NCBI RefSeq assembly: GCF_022605725.1
Contig: NC_065554.1
Location: forward strand, 4,917,100-4,981,099
Length of the DNA: 64,000 nucleotides
Direction: 5' to 3'
DNA from: Anthonomus grandis grandis
Lineage: Eukaryota > Arthropoda > Insecta > Coleoptera > Curculionidae
The translations under genes and the position numbers were made by a program. Below, in pieces: positions 46,560 through 58,512 of this stretch. Within the stretch, counting starts at the first letter, position 1. Each line of letters begins with the position of its first letter. The notes beneath the pieces are model-generated. The model did not search any database, was not told the origin of the DNA, and saw only the letters and a program-made list of their open reading frames with translations.

Positions 46560-48315
46560 AAAACACTAGAGAGGTCCTGGCAGTGGAGGCTGAGAACATT
46601 ATTCAGTCTGTTAATATTCCTAACAAAAACATTTTACGATCAAAAATAATTAATTTTCTTAACTCTGAGAGCCATAGCTCTGTCCCTAGTAATTACAATA
46701 AACAGCATCTTAATTCTATTAAAAACAAAATCTAAACGCATGATCTTCTAATTTCCAGAGCAGACAAAGGCTCTTGTTTGGTAGTCATGAATAGACTTAA
46801 CTATGTGGCTAAAGTGACGGAATTTATATCCACTGAAGACTTCGTGGCTATTACTAGGGATCCAACGATTAGTTTTTCTCAAAAATTTAGAATTCTCTAG
46901 ATCGATGCCTTATAACTCTATAATACTTTAACACCACTAAATCTAACCTATACCCTATGAACCCACGTATTCCTGTGCTCTATGGCTTACCTAAGATTCA
47001 TAAGGAGGAGAATCCGATAAGACCAGTAGTTTCCTTCGTAAACTCTCCTTGCTACAAATTATCCTCTTAGCTTAACAATACTTTAAGAGAAGTAACTGGG
47101 TTTCGGAACGAATTATCCACTAAAAACTCAATTAAATTTGCCAATTATCTCAAGCAAATAGATGTTCCAGACAACGCTATTTTGCTTTCCTTAGATGTAA
47201 AGAACTTGTTTTCTAGCATACCCTCGTCAGATTGTTTAACATTGGTTGAGATCCTGCTAAACAACAATAGTACTTTGCCAAAACTGGTGGTAGATAATCT
47301 TATCCAGCTTTTATCATTAGTTTTGTAATAAAATTTCTTCAAATTTAATGATCAATTCTTTAGGCAAAAATCTGGTCTCGCCATGGGTTCTTGTCTTTCA
47401 CCATTTTTGAGCGAGGTCTTCATGAGTCACTTGGAGGAGAAAATCATGAAAAGTCGTTTTGCGCGCTTTTTGAGAGCTTATAAAAGGTACGTGGATGATG
47501 TATGCATGTTGTGTGTTGGTGACGATAATGATTTATCGGATTGCTTGTCATTTATTAACTTCCTTCATAATCAGATCTCTTTTAGGCTGGAAAGAGACAA
47601 ACGGAAAATTACCCTTTTTAGATCTTCTTTTATACCGAAATAACAACAGTATTTCTTTTGAAGTATATCGCAAACCTTCTGCAACAGATAATATATTCCA
47701 ATTTAACTCCAATTCCCCTTTTTAAAAAGAACATATTATAAAAATTATTGCTGTAAACAATAATTTTTCACTTTACAGCTTAAACAAATTATATTAGAAA
47801 TTTTATAATAAATATAAACTGTCCTATCACATCATCTACCCACCGAGCAACATCATCAACAATAATAATTTTAGATGCCTTAGTTATTTCGGCGGCGTTT
47901 CTCAACAACTTTCAACAATTTTTTTAAGCCTTTCAGCCTTTTTATAGCTTTCAAAACGACTAACTCGCTAAGAAAGAACCTAGTAAAGACGTTGGATGAA
48001 AGCGACCCTCTATCCAAATTGGGTGTATATTGTCTTAATTGAAGGGATTGCCCTGCTGTTTCTGTGGGACAATCAGGAAGGAGAGTATCCATAAGGGTAC
48101 AGAAACACCTAAGCCTCGTTAATAAGTTCAGGGACACCGACACCACAGAAACTAAGTCAGCATTTGCTAACCATTTATTATCAACGGGTCATAGTTTTTC
48201 CGTCCCTGAAAATGTTTCTATTGTTCACGAGTGTTCTAAGGGTAGAAAGTTGGATCTCTTGGAGAAAATGGAAATCACCAAAGCCAAAAAGAGTCAAATT
48301 CAAATCATGCGTTAA
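46560..48315 (+). pseudogene. Penelope-like element: reverse transcriptase plus GIY-YIG endonuclease
   Basis: N-terminal linker: VEAENIIQSVNIPNKNILRS, then ISRADKGSCLVVMNRLNYV. RT: VLYGLPKIHKEENPIRPVVS (46975 on), LSLDVKNLFSSIPSSDCL, SGLAMGSCLSPFLSEVFMSH, then RYVDDVCML with the catalytic YVDD (47488-47499). KITLF is followed by FEVYRKPSATDNIFQF. The GIY-YIG domain is at about 48020-48310: GVYCLN, VSVGQSGRRVSIRVQKHL, SAFANHLLSTGHSF and CSKGRKLDLLEKMEI. YIG is changed to SVG, and several frameshifts and stops break the gene. This RT plus C-terminal GIY-YIG order is unique to Penelope-like elements. Inactive copy. Confidence 0.9.
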
Positions 48316-48418
48316 TGATGTTTTCACCTTTGAGCCAGGACTTATCTTTAATAACCTTATCTAACCTCCTATTTCTGCTCACGATACGCATACATGCCTT
48401 TGACTCTAACATTCATAA

Positions 48419-48502
48419 GCAATGCTGGCCGAGTGGTTAACGGTCTGGTGTTTCACCGAGATAAACTTTAGAGCGTGGGTTCAAATACTACACTAGTCAC
48501 GT
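48419..48502 (+). repeat. tRNA-like sequence (class II), SINE or tRNA pseudogene
   Basis: A good box A, TGGCCGAGTGG (48426-48436), and a box B-like GGTTCAAATAC (48478-48488) are spaced as in a serine/leucine-type tRNA with a variable arm. A T5 run follows (48502-48506). The acceptor arms do not pair and the T-stem has mismatches, so it is not a functional tRNA. It lies in the 3' region of the Penelope-like element. Confidence 0.6.
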
Positions 48503-48710
48503 TTTTCCTTTTTTATATTTTTTTGTTGAATTTTTATGCCATGTTATTGTTTTTCATTATAAAATATGTATGTATTCTCCGATTTAAATTTTATATGTCA
48601 GTATTTAGCAGGTCATCTAACTATAAGGTAATTTTAACTAATTATAAAATTTGATTTTGTTTTAGTGTATATGTTTTATTGTAATTACGTGTGTTTTTCT
48701 GTTTATTGTA

Positions 48711-48740
48711 GGTCTGATGATGTTTTATTAGCGAAACATG
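48711..48740 (+). other. Hammerhead-like core boxes at the Penelope-like 3' end
   Basis: CTGATGA (48714-48720) and CGAAAC (48732-48737) lie 12 nt apart, with GGT before and a nearby ACC after. Penelope-like elements are known to carry hammerhead ribozymes in their termini. The stem II here pairs poorly, so this is a relic or coincidence. Confidence 0.4.
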
Positions 48741-48989
48741 TAACCTGATTGACACATAAAAAGATATTTTGAGATTGAGACTTGGAGTTTTTATTTTTTC
48801 TTTAGTTACGTAGGTCTGTTTAAGATAATGGACGAGTTCTTTCAATTAGAATAATGTAGTAATATGGACTCGGTCCCTGCTTTTGGGTACTATGGCCATG
48901 CCATCAGAATACTGGTCAGAATTTATTGGAATAAGGTACTGTGCTTTTCTATAAAGCATACCAAAGAAAAATAGTAACGCGAAGGAACT

Positions 48990-50140
48990 GTCAGAATTCT
49001 AAGTGACCAAAAATTACTCCTATAAGAGTTCTTCACAAAGTTCCAAATCCAGCATACAATCATTAAATGATTCTTTTTTAGCATTTAAAAATTTTAATAG
49101 CTTCTCCAGAGAAACTCCAAGAAATTATAATGTACTCGATAATTGATTGAATATGGGCAGAAGTAGAATACATGAATGCAATTCAGTGTTAACACGTGTC
49201 TTAATCTACGTAATAATGCGTAAAAGTTTCTAAGCTTTCTCTGTAACAATTGTATGCGGTATTTTAAAGTTAACAAAGGGTTTAAGTGCAGGCCAAGGGA
49301 CTTAACTATCTGCAGTGGGCATTGAATATTCGTTAAGCCAAGCCAAAGGTGATCCCCTGGGACCGTCTTGCTGAATGTCATTTAGTAGTAGAGCACCAAC
49401 AACCACCGAAGACGGTCCATCCACAACAGCCATAATAAGGTATTATCGTTACTTACAGTAGAAACAAAATCGGCCCAAGTATGGAGACGTCAGAAATATC
49501 CTGTTTCAGCTGAACTACATCAAAAAAATTATAAGAACCAATCCTATGTTATCTTTTCTCTGTCTGTTTGGAATCTATGCCCCAAGTATAACTTTATAAG
49601 AGATAAGCAGATACGCCTTAGACCATAGCTTTTTAGATTCTCATATAAAATGCTGTGGTCCACAGTATAAATAGCCTTATAGGGATCAAATAAAATTCCG
49701 GCCACTATATTTTTGTATTATCTAGGGTACCTATTATCAAAACAGCGTGTTAAATATTGCATGCTCAGTGGACAGATTTGGTTTAAAGCCAAATGGTTCA
49801 CTAACTAGTATGTTATGATGATTAAGACAGTTTATATTATGGTTAAAAAAAGATCTCTTAAAAACTTTCGTTAGTAAAGACAATAGAGATACAATATAGA
49901 AATAGGTCAGTAGCTTGCTGAATTAGCGGTATCACCTTTTTATAAATTTAGGTTAATTTTGTAGTTTTAAGTCAAGTTGGAATTTTTCAAAAAACATACT
50001 GCAGCATTCTCTAATAATAAAAGCTAATAGTTTAGAAAGAAAACAGCCTTATGTTATGAATATATTACAGAAATTTTATCCAATCTAGCTGACAATCTGT
50101 TTAGCAGAGGTCCACAACAATTCTATATACCTCCATAGGG
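48990..50140 (-). pseudogene. LINE reverse transcriptase relic
   Basis: Minus strand from about 50000: SYRPIS-type start, then ILVSEPFGFKPNLSTEHAIF (about 49810-49750), matching the FGFR..STEHA block. AGILFDPYKAIYTVDHSILY (about 49690-49640), the palm DL.KAFDTVDH motif, leads to KSYGLRRICLSLIK. From 49381 to 49094 an open thumb segment reads VKSLGLHLNPLLTLKYRIQL and LRNFYALLRRLRHVL. The YADD box is not readable. Endonuclease and 3' end are missing. It resembles the relics at 54.6 and 57.4 kb in sequence style. Confidence 0.8.
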
Positions 50141-50787
50141 TCAATTGATGTCAAAAATATTGTAGGGTATTTAATATTGCATGACTTTTAAGTTATGCAA
50201 TAGAATAATAGCGATATAAGTTTAAAAAGTTCAAACTAATTGCTAAAGGTTTTAGATGGCCTATGGACCTTCTTTTTTTACTGTTATTCATTTTTAACTT
50301 AAAATTGGCACTTTCATTCTTTTTATATGTTTCCATATTTATAATGCTCCAAGCAGTTTTATTTTTAGAATAAGCTATTTTATTTTCATTTGAAGAAGTA
50401 GGGGAGAGGTAGGTACAGTGAGACGGTCGGAACATTGAGACAAATTCGGTAGAGCTTCGTACGTTCGGTATTTTCTGGTCAAACTAAAAGAACTCACCTA
50501 TTGTCATTTTAAATCAAAGCAAACAAAAGACGGTTAAGGCGGTTAAGACAACGGTTAAGATTCAACAAGAACATTTTCAGTTATCGCTGATCAGTCGAAG
50601 AAAGCGCGTCGGAGTAATTTTACCGTATCCACGTGGCCGGTGTTTTCGCGGAAACGAAACTTTTTTAAACAATGTAAATTATTTTATGTAAAAGAGAAAC
50701 CATTTTATAAAACAATTACATTAAAATAATTGATTATTGCAAAAGTGTTATTAGTTTTTTAGTCGTCTTTTATTAAATAATTATAAT

Positions 50788-50815
50788 GGAACAGTGAGAC
50801 ACGTCTCACTGTTCC
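50788..50815. repeat. Perfect 28-bp palindrome in the pogo left subterminal region
   Basis: Two 13-bp arms, GGAACAGTGAGAC and GTCTCACTGTTCC, around a 2-nt AC centre. The arm is the same word repeated at both element ends. It is probably a transposase-binding site pair, by inference. Confidence 0.8.
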
Positions 50816-51230
50816 TTTATTGTTTCACTGTTCGTACTAAGTATATTAGATATTTGCTTGATGAAAGTTATGATAAAATTAATAAATTTAAATTTTGAGT
50901 ATATACAAAACTCATAAACTTTCACTTAATTTTGGCTACACAGTAGCCTTCTATATAGAAAAATACACAGTATTTTATTTATATTAAAAGGAAAAAAAAT
51001 AATTTTGTAAACTAAAATTATTAACTGTACCAACAATTTATTCCAATACAGTATGTACACACAGTGTCTCAGAACCGTAAGAATGAATAGATGATATTAA
51101 AATAACAATAAAATAAAAAGAAAAAAAAAACAAAAATACCTACTCAAAATTTAAATTTATTGTCTCACTGTTCCTTCACGGATTTTATAAAATAGGTCCT
51201 TTGCAAAATATCTTCTCTTACAGATAGAAA

Positions 51231-53052
51231 ATGCCACGAAAAAACAAAACAAATCGACAAATAGGCCGATTCTCTGAAGACCAGATGAGGCAGTCTATCG
51301 AATTAGTTCAAGGAGGCACTTCTATACGTCAAGCTGCACGAATGAAAGGACTATCTTTCCAAACGGTCCATAGATATGTAAACAAAATTCACCAAGACGA
51401 AAACATTCGTTTATATCCTAATTACAAGGTGAAATAAATGTTTACTGTCGAACAGGAGAACGCCTTGAGCGAATATATAATCAACCATTCCAAACAATAA
51501 ATCATTCCAAAATGTTTTATGGTCTGTCAAGAGACGATACCCGAAGATTGTCATATGAAGCTGCAGTTTATAATAATATAGTCGAAAAGTGCTTCACTTG
51601 CCTGGATAAAAGGATTTCAGAAGCGTCATTCTGACTTGTCTCTTCGGACCCCAGAAGGTTGTAGTCTTTCAAGGGCAACCAGTCTAAATAGATACATTGA
51701 AATTTTTTTCACAAAACTTAAAACTGTTTTAAAGCGTTTCCCGGTGTTTGGAGGTGGTAGTCGTATCTATAATTTAGATGAGACAGGAACCTTTACTGTT
51801 CAAAAGTCCCAAAAAGTGTTCGCACAAAGGGGTGTACGACAGGTTAATAAGACCACAAGTGCTGAACGTGGAACGCTTGTTACAACCTGTTGCATTGTTA
51901 GAGCATCGGAAGCAGCTATTCCTCCTGCTATGGTATTCCCGAGAGTGCAGTTTAAAGACTTTATGATAAATGGGGCGCCCAACGGAACTTTAGGTCTGGC
52001 TTCGAAAACAGGTTGGATGAATACGGAGTGCTTTGTGCAGGTTGTTAAACATTTTATTAAGCACACTGGTAGCACCAAGGAAAACCTTTCTTTGTTGCTA
52101 ATATAATCACCAAAGTCATTTATCGATTGAAGCAATCGATTTGTGTAAAAATAATGGTGACACAATCCTAACTAAACCACCGCACTACAAAAATAAGTTA
52201 CAGCCATTGGACGTAGGCTTACTAAAACCATTTCAAACTTTCTATAATGCGGCAGTAGTTGCATGGATGATGAACCATCCCGGTGAGATATTTACAATTT
52301 ATAACGTAGCTGCGTGTGTGGGCATAGCATATCCACGAACAATGACGCTCATTAACATTACAAGTGCTTTTCGGAAAACCGGAATATTTCCATTCGATCG
52401 GCATATTTTTACGGAAGAAGATTTTTTGTCGAGTTCTGTGATGGATAGGCTGCTTATTGCAGATGAAGCTACTTCTGAAGATAAACCTCCAGTTGTAGAA
52501 AATGTAGGTCCAAGTAACAGTGATACCGCCAAGAAAACTTTTGTTAGCTCAAGTATTTTCAAACGTTATCCTAAAGCTCCGCTAAGAAAATCAGGCGAGA
52601 GCAACAAAAAACGCAAAGAAAAGAAGATAATTGCTACCGAAACCCCGGAGAAAATGAAACTTGTTAAATCTAGAGAAAAAACACCAAAACAAAAAAAAGC
52701 GCGTATTAGATAGTGATTCTGATAAACAAGATGAAAATGAAATGGCATTATAGGATTCTAGCGAAGGAGAAGATTATATTTGTGAAGATCCCGAGCCCCA
52801 ATTAGTTTCGAATATCTTGATCGCTATCCTAATATCGGGGAATATGTGCTTGTTGAATTTCGCTCTAAGCAAAAAACATACTATTTGGGCAAAGTCCTAT
52901 CTCAAATAAAAGAAAATGATTTTGAAACATCGTTTTTAAGGAAAAGCATTAAATGTGGAAACAGGTTCTTATTTCCAATGGTCCCAGATATCTCACATGT
53001 ATTAAAAAAAGATATTAAAATGATTTTGCCGGCTTCTTTAACCAACGGTTAA
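51231..53052 (+). pseudogene. pogo-type transposase (HTH_psq, DDE_1), frameshifted
   Basis: The ATG at 51231 opens with MPRKNKTNRQIGRFSEDQMR, then GGTSIRQAARMKGLSFQTVH, a Psq-type HTH. After a stop at 51435 the HTH_CENPB-like part shows FTVEQENALSEYI and KMFYGLSRDDTRRLSYEAAV. From 51636 the DDE domain is open: IYNLDETGTFTVQKSQKVFA (first Asp), then KTGWMNTECFVQVVKHFIKH. A one-base loss near 52104 hits the expected second Asp (DNH box, here left as NHQSHLS). It resumes PPHYKNKLQPLDVGLLKPFQ (third Asp), then SAFRKTGIFPFD and a Lys-rich nuclear-type tail. A stop at 52711 is followed by EYVLVEFRSKQKTYYLGKV and FLFPMVPDISHVLKKDI. Only about four lesions. Confidence 0.85.
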
Positions 53053-53319
53053 CCAAGCGCCAAAACTTTGACAGTCTTAACCTAAAACAATAAAAAGTGT
53101 TGCGTCTCAGTGCTCCAACATGGACAGGTACAGTGAGACATCTGGCATTTTTCAGTTTTAATTTTTTTGAGATGTTACCTTTAGTTTTCGTCAAAAAACA
53201 ATATCGTTTTTCAGTTCCTATTTATATGCTAAATGTAGAGATAAAATATGAGCTTAAAATAGCGTTAAAAAAAAGTTATTAATATTAACAGTTCGTCTCA
53301 GTGTTCCTACCTCTCCCCT

Positions 53320-54590
53320 ACAGTAATTGGCATGATATTTACATGATATTTAGATCTTGTAACTTTTTTATTTTTATGGGTTGCTTACTAAACTAATAAG
53401 CTTTAAAAATTCTCATTACTTATTTAAGTTCTAGTAGAAAATAAATAACAAAATAAATTATGGCCTAAAAACACAAATCTACAACTTCTTCTCTAGGCTT
53501 ACTGTATTACTGGCTGCCAACATACGGCACAATGAAGCTAAAGCAGTTTTCTTCCTTGATTTATTGACTTTAGAAATTTGTTCTTAATCTTGTCACAAGA
53601 GGGCTCTAGATGGAATTGACTATTGACAATAAGTTATATTTTCAGACAGTGAACAATCATGCTATCTTATTTTTTGCATTAAGTGGGTTAAAGTATGTTT
53701 TTTCTTAATTTATAGTAACTCAGCTTTGTTGCCGTTGTTTTTCCTAATATTAGCTTTCTACTTAAGGACAAAATTCTTTGATAGTGTATTATCTTAGTTA
53801 TGTTTGGCATCATTGAATCATTAACAATGATGCAATGTTATTATTAATGCGAGTGGGGATTATCTCCTGACTCTGATGAGTAAAATAGCTTCCCAAGAAG
53901 CCAAAAGCCAGACATATTTTAAGGTAGCATGTAGTTTCCTTTCGTCGTTCTTTAAGACGTTGTGTTTATCAACCGACACTAAGTAATGCTTAGACCCTCC
54001 TAAAACCTTGAGGTAAGAAAAGGGAGGTTTCTGTCAAAATTATACTTCTACTATAGGGTCCCTATGATTCCCTACGGTTTCACACAGTTCCATATCATTA
54101 CGTCTGTGTCACACGTGCTCTATTTAAGCCAGTTTAGTCTCTTGGTAAAGCCAGTTAATCAAAGGTAAAGCCCTGTTGTGGAAAGTATTCCCTGTTGCTG
54201 AAATTCCCATAGCAGTACTGTAAGTACCTTTTACACTAGTCTCTAGTTGCAGTAAGGGCACTTGTCATTTATTTGTTCCATTTATTTACCTTCATTACAT
54301 TTAAAATAAATTCTTTAACTTTTTAACAAAAATAAAAAACCTGTGAACAACCTCTCTAAAAGAGATTAAATTTTCTTATTTTTTATAAATAGTAATATAA
54401 TTTTGGCCAAAATTCAATATGTACGTTTTGTATTTAATCATTTTTAAAGTTTCGATACATAAACCTAAACTATTTCTGCGAGTTTATAATATAAATTTAA
54501 TTTATTGTTTATAGATAGGTAGAAGCGGAGTGGTAAAACTATTTATTTTTTCTTTTGAAAGAGTTTATTGGTGATAATTTTTAATTCAGT
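53320..54590. other. Unassigned non-coding region with a GC-richer middle
   Basis: Between about 53830 and 54290 the sequence is higher in complexity. It contains a TATTTAAG box (54121-54128) followed by AGTTTAGTCTCTTGG, which could be promoter or LTR-like. No matching partner, terminus or open frame was found. Confidence 0.35.
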
Positions 54591-54599
54591 TATTTAACT

Positions 54600-55440
54600 G
54601 AGTGTTATAATTCTTTACACCCTTTATTCACAGCCATATTTTTCCAGTAATGGCTTTTTGATAAACTTGAATACACTCAAGCAATGTAAGCATCTTATTT
54701 AAACAATTCATGTTAAACTCACGACCAAATTGCTCAAAAGCTGAAAGCTGCCTTTTGCATATGTACCTTTTAATTTTTTTACTTATTTCTTTATTTTTAA
54801 TAACTATCAGTAAATTTAAAATAAATTATATTACAATCTTTCTTTGATTTTTGTACTACTCATTTATTATTTGGCTCATTATCTGTATGTACCTGACATA
54901 AAGATGTTTTACAAATTGTGAGTAGCTCTTGATATCTGTGTTAATCCAGTTTATGGGATTGTTTCTAATTCTAGTGATACAGACGGGGAATGACGTGTCA
55001 AAAAACTTAAACAGTGTGTAGCAGAAGCTTTCATACATTTCATCTACACCTCTTATTTAATATAATGGATGAGATACTTTTGTCAATAAAGAATCTCCTT
55101 TTTGTAAATTACACTTTATTACTATATTTGTGATTATACTTTAGGGAAATACCTAAATGATCGGATATATTTGTAATAATCACTGGCCCCACAAGTAAAT
55201 CTAAAAAGATATTACTGAAAATGTTATTGAGTTGTTTGTTTTGTTATTAAGTAAGTCCAGTGACATGTTCCTTCAAACCATAACTAGACATTTTGTGTAA
55301 AAGTAGAGAATTTTGGGTGCTACATTTATTAAGTATAAGAGAAAACGAAACATCCTAGTCAAATGGCTTAGAATTGTAAAAAAACTTTACATTATCTTTA
55401 AACACATTTTCAGTAATGTTTTACCATTTTGTCGTCATTT
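54600..55440 (-). pseudogene. LINE endonuclease/linker relic
   Basis: Minus strand from about 55250: NNIFSNIFLDL-like traces, then LLVGPVIITNISDHLGISLK (about 55200-55140), the DNIFTN...SDH end of an EEP endonuclease. Then comes the linker before the RT at 55038-54856: SFCYTLFKFFDTSFPVC, then NNPINWINTDIKSYSQFVKH. Multiple stops. The RT itself is not seen to the left of 54600. Confidence 0.6.
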
Positions 55441-55443
55441 TTG

Positions 55444-55740
55444 CTAAGATTTTCCCATATTCTTGTTTTCTTTTTTTATTATCAAACGAGAGGCGACCGT
55501 AACGTCTCGACTGAACAGCAGGACCGGGACTCTAATCTCATCAAGGTCGGTGTTGTGTCCCACGATTGCTTTGATCGCCTTTAAATTCAGCGGGTTTTCT
55601 CGGCGGAAATAGAAAATGACTCTGGAGGAAACTGGTAGCGTTTTGAGTCGCATTCGCCACGCGTTGTTATTGCTAATAAAGTGGACGTCGTCGCCACATT
55701 GCAGATGCCTTGAAACGTGACTGGCTTTTGTTTAATGTTT
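55444..55740. other. GC-rich non-coding block
   Basis: The most GC- and CpG-rich short block in the window. A 69-codon antisense frame (55444-55653) exists, but its codons match no family I know and no splice pair frames it. It could be a conserved non-coding element or an unrecognised exon. Confidence 0.35.
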
Positions 55741-55749
55741 TACTTTGGT

Positions 55750-57350
55750 TAGTGTGAAAAGTTACTTATATGCAATAATCTTCACAATTTTTTTTCATAA
55801 AAGTGTAGAGTAAATTTGTACGCAAAAATAATCGGTTAAATTTTAAATACTTTACTTTCAAGCAATTGCTTGGATGAGTCCTCTTTTAATTAAATTCACG
55901 CTTTACTTCTAAGACGCGCATAAAAATTAATTATATAAGGTTATAATTTGTAACTTCCTTGAAATTAAAATATATAATTAGTTTACATTTATGTGGAAAG
56001 TAAAACAAAACTAAGTACTTAAAAAAATATATACCAATTTTTATTCATTTCTTTTTTCATTATTCTATAAGCTAGTTTTATAAAAATCGCATTTTATCAA
56101 TATAAATGGCATGTAACAATTTACTGGAGCTGTTCTATTTTACTCAACGTTCTTGAAGCATATAATTCACCAAAAATTGTGTTATAGCCCTCCTTGGATG
56201 ATTCTTGGTTTATTCAAAACATTTCTAGGTCCTATTTCTTGCGAAAACTACTTTTTTCAAAGAAAAATGTCTAAGACAAAAAAGGTTTGAATATAATTGC
56301 CTACAATTACAACCTGTGCTTGTCGCTGTACATCAATAATTGCTGAAGATAAAAGATGCCAAAGACACTAGAAGTTTATTTTCAATTTTTATAGAAGCAC
56401 AATGATTTTCTGGAACTGTATTTGACATATATTTATCGTATTTTTATATTTGATAAAGTGCAGATTAGTAATTTTCACTTTTTGGTAATATTGTATTACA
56501 TTACATACTTATCTGTAACTGAATATTATTTTAAGCGAATTTAAAGGTTCAGAAGGATGATTTTAAGAGATGAATGATTAATAATGCATTGAACATTTTT
56601 TCTTTTCTTGTACATCAAACCAATCATTATTAGCTATTAGTTCTTTTACATCGACTAACACAGTAGAAATTTTTCTTTGAATAAAATAGCTTTCGTAAGA
56701 AATAGAATCTAAAAAATTTATGGGATAAGCAAAACTCATCCAAGAAGGGGAAAATAATACAATTTCTAAGTAAATATTACAATCTCTGGGAACGTTAAGT
56801 GAAATAGAACGGGGCGTCAGTAAATTCTTACGTGCCATTCATATTGATATAATGCGATTTTTGGAAAATAAACGCGCTGTATCTCGATAACGAGATATTG
56901 AAAAAAAATGCATACATCATTTTTGTAGGTACGCGTTAAAAATGCTGAAAACAGTGAAAAAAATTACTTCAGGAGGCAATTTTGATAAAAGGAATATTAG
57001 GTGACTTTGGCACCCTCTATCTTCTGTGGATTTAATTTTATGGGAAAGATCCTCAAATGATATATATGTATGCATTTAGTTATAACCTAAATAAAAGTTT
57101 TCCCTAAAACCCACGGTTTTCGCAAGAAATCGATTCCAAATAAAATTTGAGTTATCTAAAAAAGTATTTATATTGTTTTTCGGTATGTATTATGTTTGGG
57201 CCTTTCATAACAAATACTAAATTTTAACAAAGCATCAAGATTTCGATTATTTCTGCCGAAATTGACACTTTTTAGATGACAGATTTACTGTACTGAAGTT
57301 TCCTGAGGCACATCGTACTCTATCGAACAGGAGTCACTAAGTAAGTCCAA
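55750..57350. other. AT-rich stretch with a possible solo mariner end
   Basis: At about 56840-57025 the sequence ends in GGCACCCTCTA and includes GCTGTATCTCGATAACGAGAT. This resembles the subterminal CTGTATCTCGGAAACGAAG of the 42.7-kb element. A frame at 56838-56578 (MARKNLLTP) begins near it on the minus strand but shows no transposase motifs. Nothing else is supported. Confidence 0.3.
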
Positions 57351-57379
57351 TTCTTACTTGCTGGAATCGGTTTTTTATA

Positions 57380-57850
57380 TATAATGACATAAGACTATCA
57401 TGCTACATGTCTTATATACCGAGCCCCTCTCTAATTGTTTTAGTAGGATAGGCTACCCCACAGTGTCAAACGCTTTGGTTAGGTCCAAAAATAAGAAGCA
57501 TTTTTTTTTTGAGTTTTAGGCACATAGAGATAAAATTCGTAACCCTAACCAAGGCGTCCTCGATTAAACCCACATTGTGAGGCTGAGATTTGCTCTGTTA
57601 GATCTAGGAACGAGTCAAGTCGCAATTTTATGGCTTTTCTACGAGTTTGCTAATATTACTACTAAGTGAACTAGGACGGTAATTCTTCAAATTTTGTCTA
57701 GAGCCAGATTTATGAATGGGTATGATAATATTATTTTTAAAAAGGTTGGAATGTATGTCAGTGGTAATTATTAGATGTATCAAATGAGTAAGAAGTTTAG
57801 TTATTAAATAACTGGAAGTCAATTAAGTTCAGTTAAATTCAATCTAGCTC
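57380..57850 (-). pseudogene. LINE reverse transcriptase fragment
   Basis: Minus strand from 57822: LTHLIHLIITTDIHSNLFKN, then IIIPIHKSGSRQNLKNYRPS, then LSSNISKLVEKP. These are the fingers blocks P.FK.G....NYRPISLL...K..E. After a shift: QPHNVGLIEDALVRVTNFI, and a palm relic (DLTKAFDTVG-like) near 57490-57460. The open part is 64 codons. No upstream endonuclease or downstream YADD remains. Confidence 0.75.
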
Positions 57851-58474
57851 TTTTAGTATCTTTTTACCTGTATTACCTGTATTTGCTTTATACTTTTTTT
57901 GCTAATTTGGTAGCTTAAGTTATTATTTTTTAAAGTTCTGTTAATAAGTAAAAATTAATTTTTCCATTAAAATATAAGATATAGCAATTTGTCGATCATT
58001 TAAAATTACAGCACATGAAGAAATTACGAAAGAGCAATGAAGCCATATGGCCAACTGGAATCTATGTACATAGATTTAAAATATATAATGTATAGGTAGA
58101 TAATGACTGTAAACCTGATTATAATGTTGACACGCTTGATGTAGTTGTTCTTTTTTAATTTTTTTTATTACATTTAAATGATCAATTTCTTTTCAACAAG
58201 ATTAACCAGCCTAATCTATTTTAAGATAAGTTCAATATTGCATATATTTGCATATTTGAACATTAGCTAGATACAGATACAATAAAACTTATTAACATTT
58301 GAAGATGCTTTTTAAGTGCATCTTTTTGTCACCCTTCTGGCAAGCACGGAGACCTATTAATATTTTCAAATAATGTAGAATATGACTCTTTAGGTTTCGG
58401 TTCATCTAATTTCAGAATGTATCAAACCACAGAATTTTGTAACATAAAAATTTGAAGTATTAATTTAGTTATAG

Positions 58475-58512
58475 CAGAGAAAAACAAACCACCAGTGGTT
58501 TGTTTTTCTCTG
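58475..58512. repeat. Perfect 38-bp hairpin palindrome
   Basis: The arm CAGAGAAAAACAAACCAC and its exact inverse GTGGTTTGTTTTTCTCTG are separated only by CA. It lies immediately before the first readable LINE endonuclease codons. Confidence 0.9.

Larger units (their letters stand above)
50401..53318 (+). mobile_element. pogo/Tigger-type element
   Basis: The ends are GGGGAGAGGTAGG at 50401 and its inverted copy CCTACCTCTCCCC ending at 53318, flanked by TA. The TIRs continue imperfectly into ACAGTGAGAC / GTCTCAGTGTTC. The GTCTCACTGTTCC motif is repeated subterminally at both ends (50791-50815, 51165, 53120, 53290). The internal gene is a pogo-family DDE transposase with few defects. At 2.9 kb the element is full length. 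Confidence 0.9.

Noticed and set aside
48419..48502. Functional tRNA gene
   Set aside because: Acceptor arms do not pair, the T-stem is mismatched and it sits in a retroelement 3' region; kept only as a tRNA-like relic.
55444..55653. GC-rich antisense frame as a host exon
   Set aside because: No family match and no paired acceptor and donor in frame; reported as a non-coding block instead.
56578..56838. MARK-type mariner N-terminus on the minus strand
   Set aside because: Only the first four residues fit; the following 80 residues show no helix-turn-helix or DDE motif.
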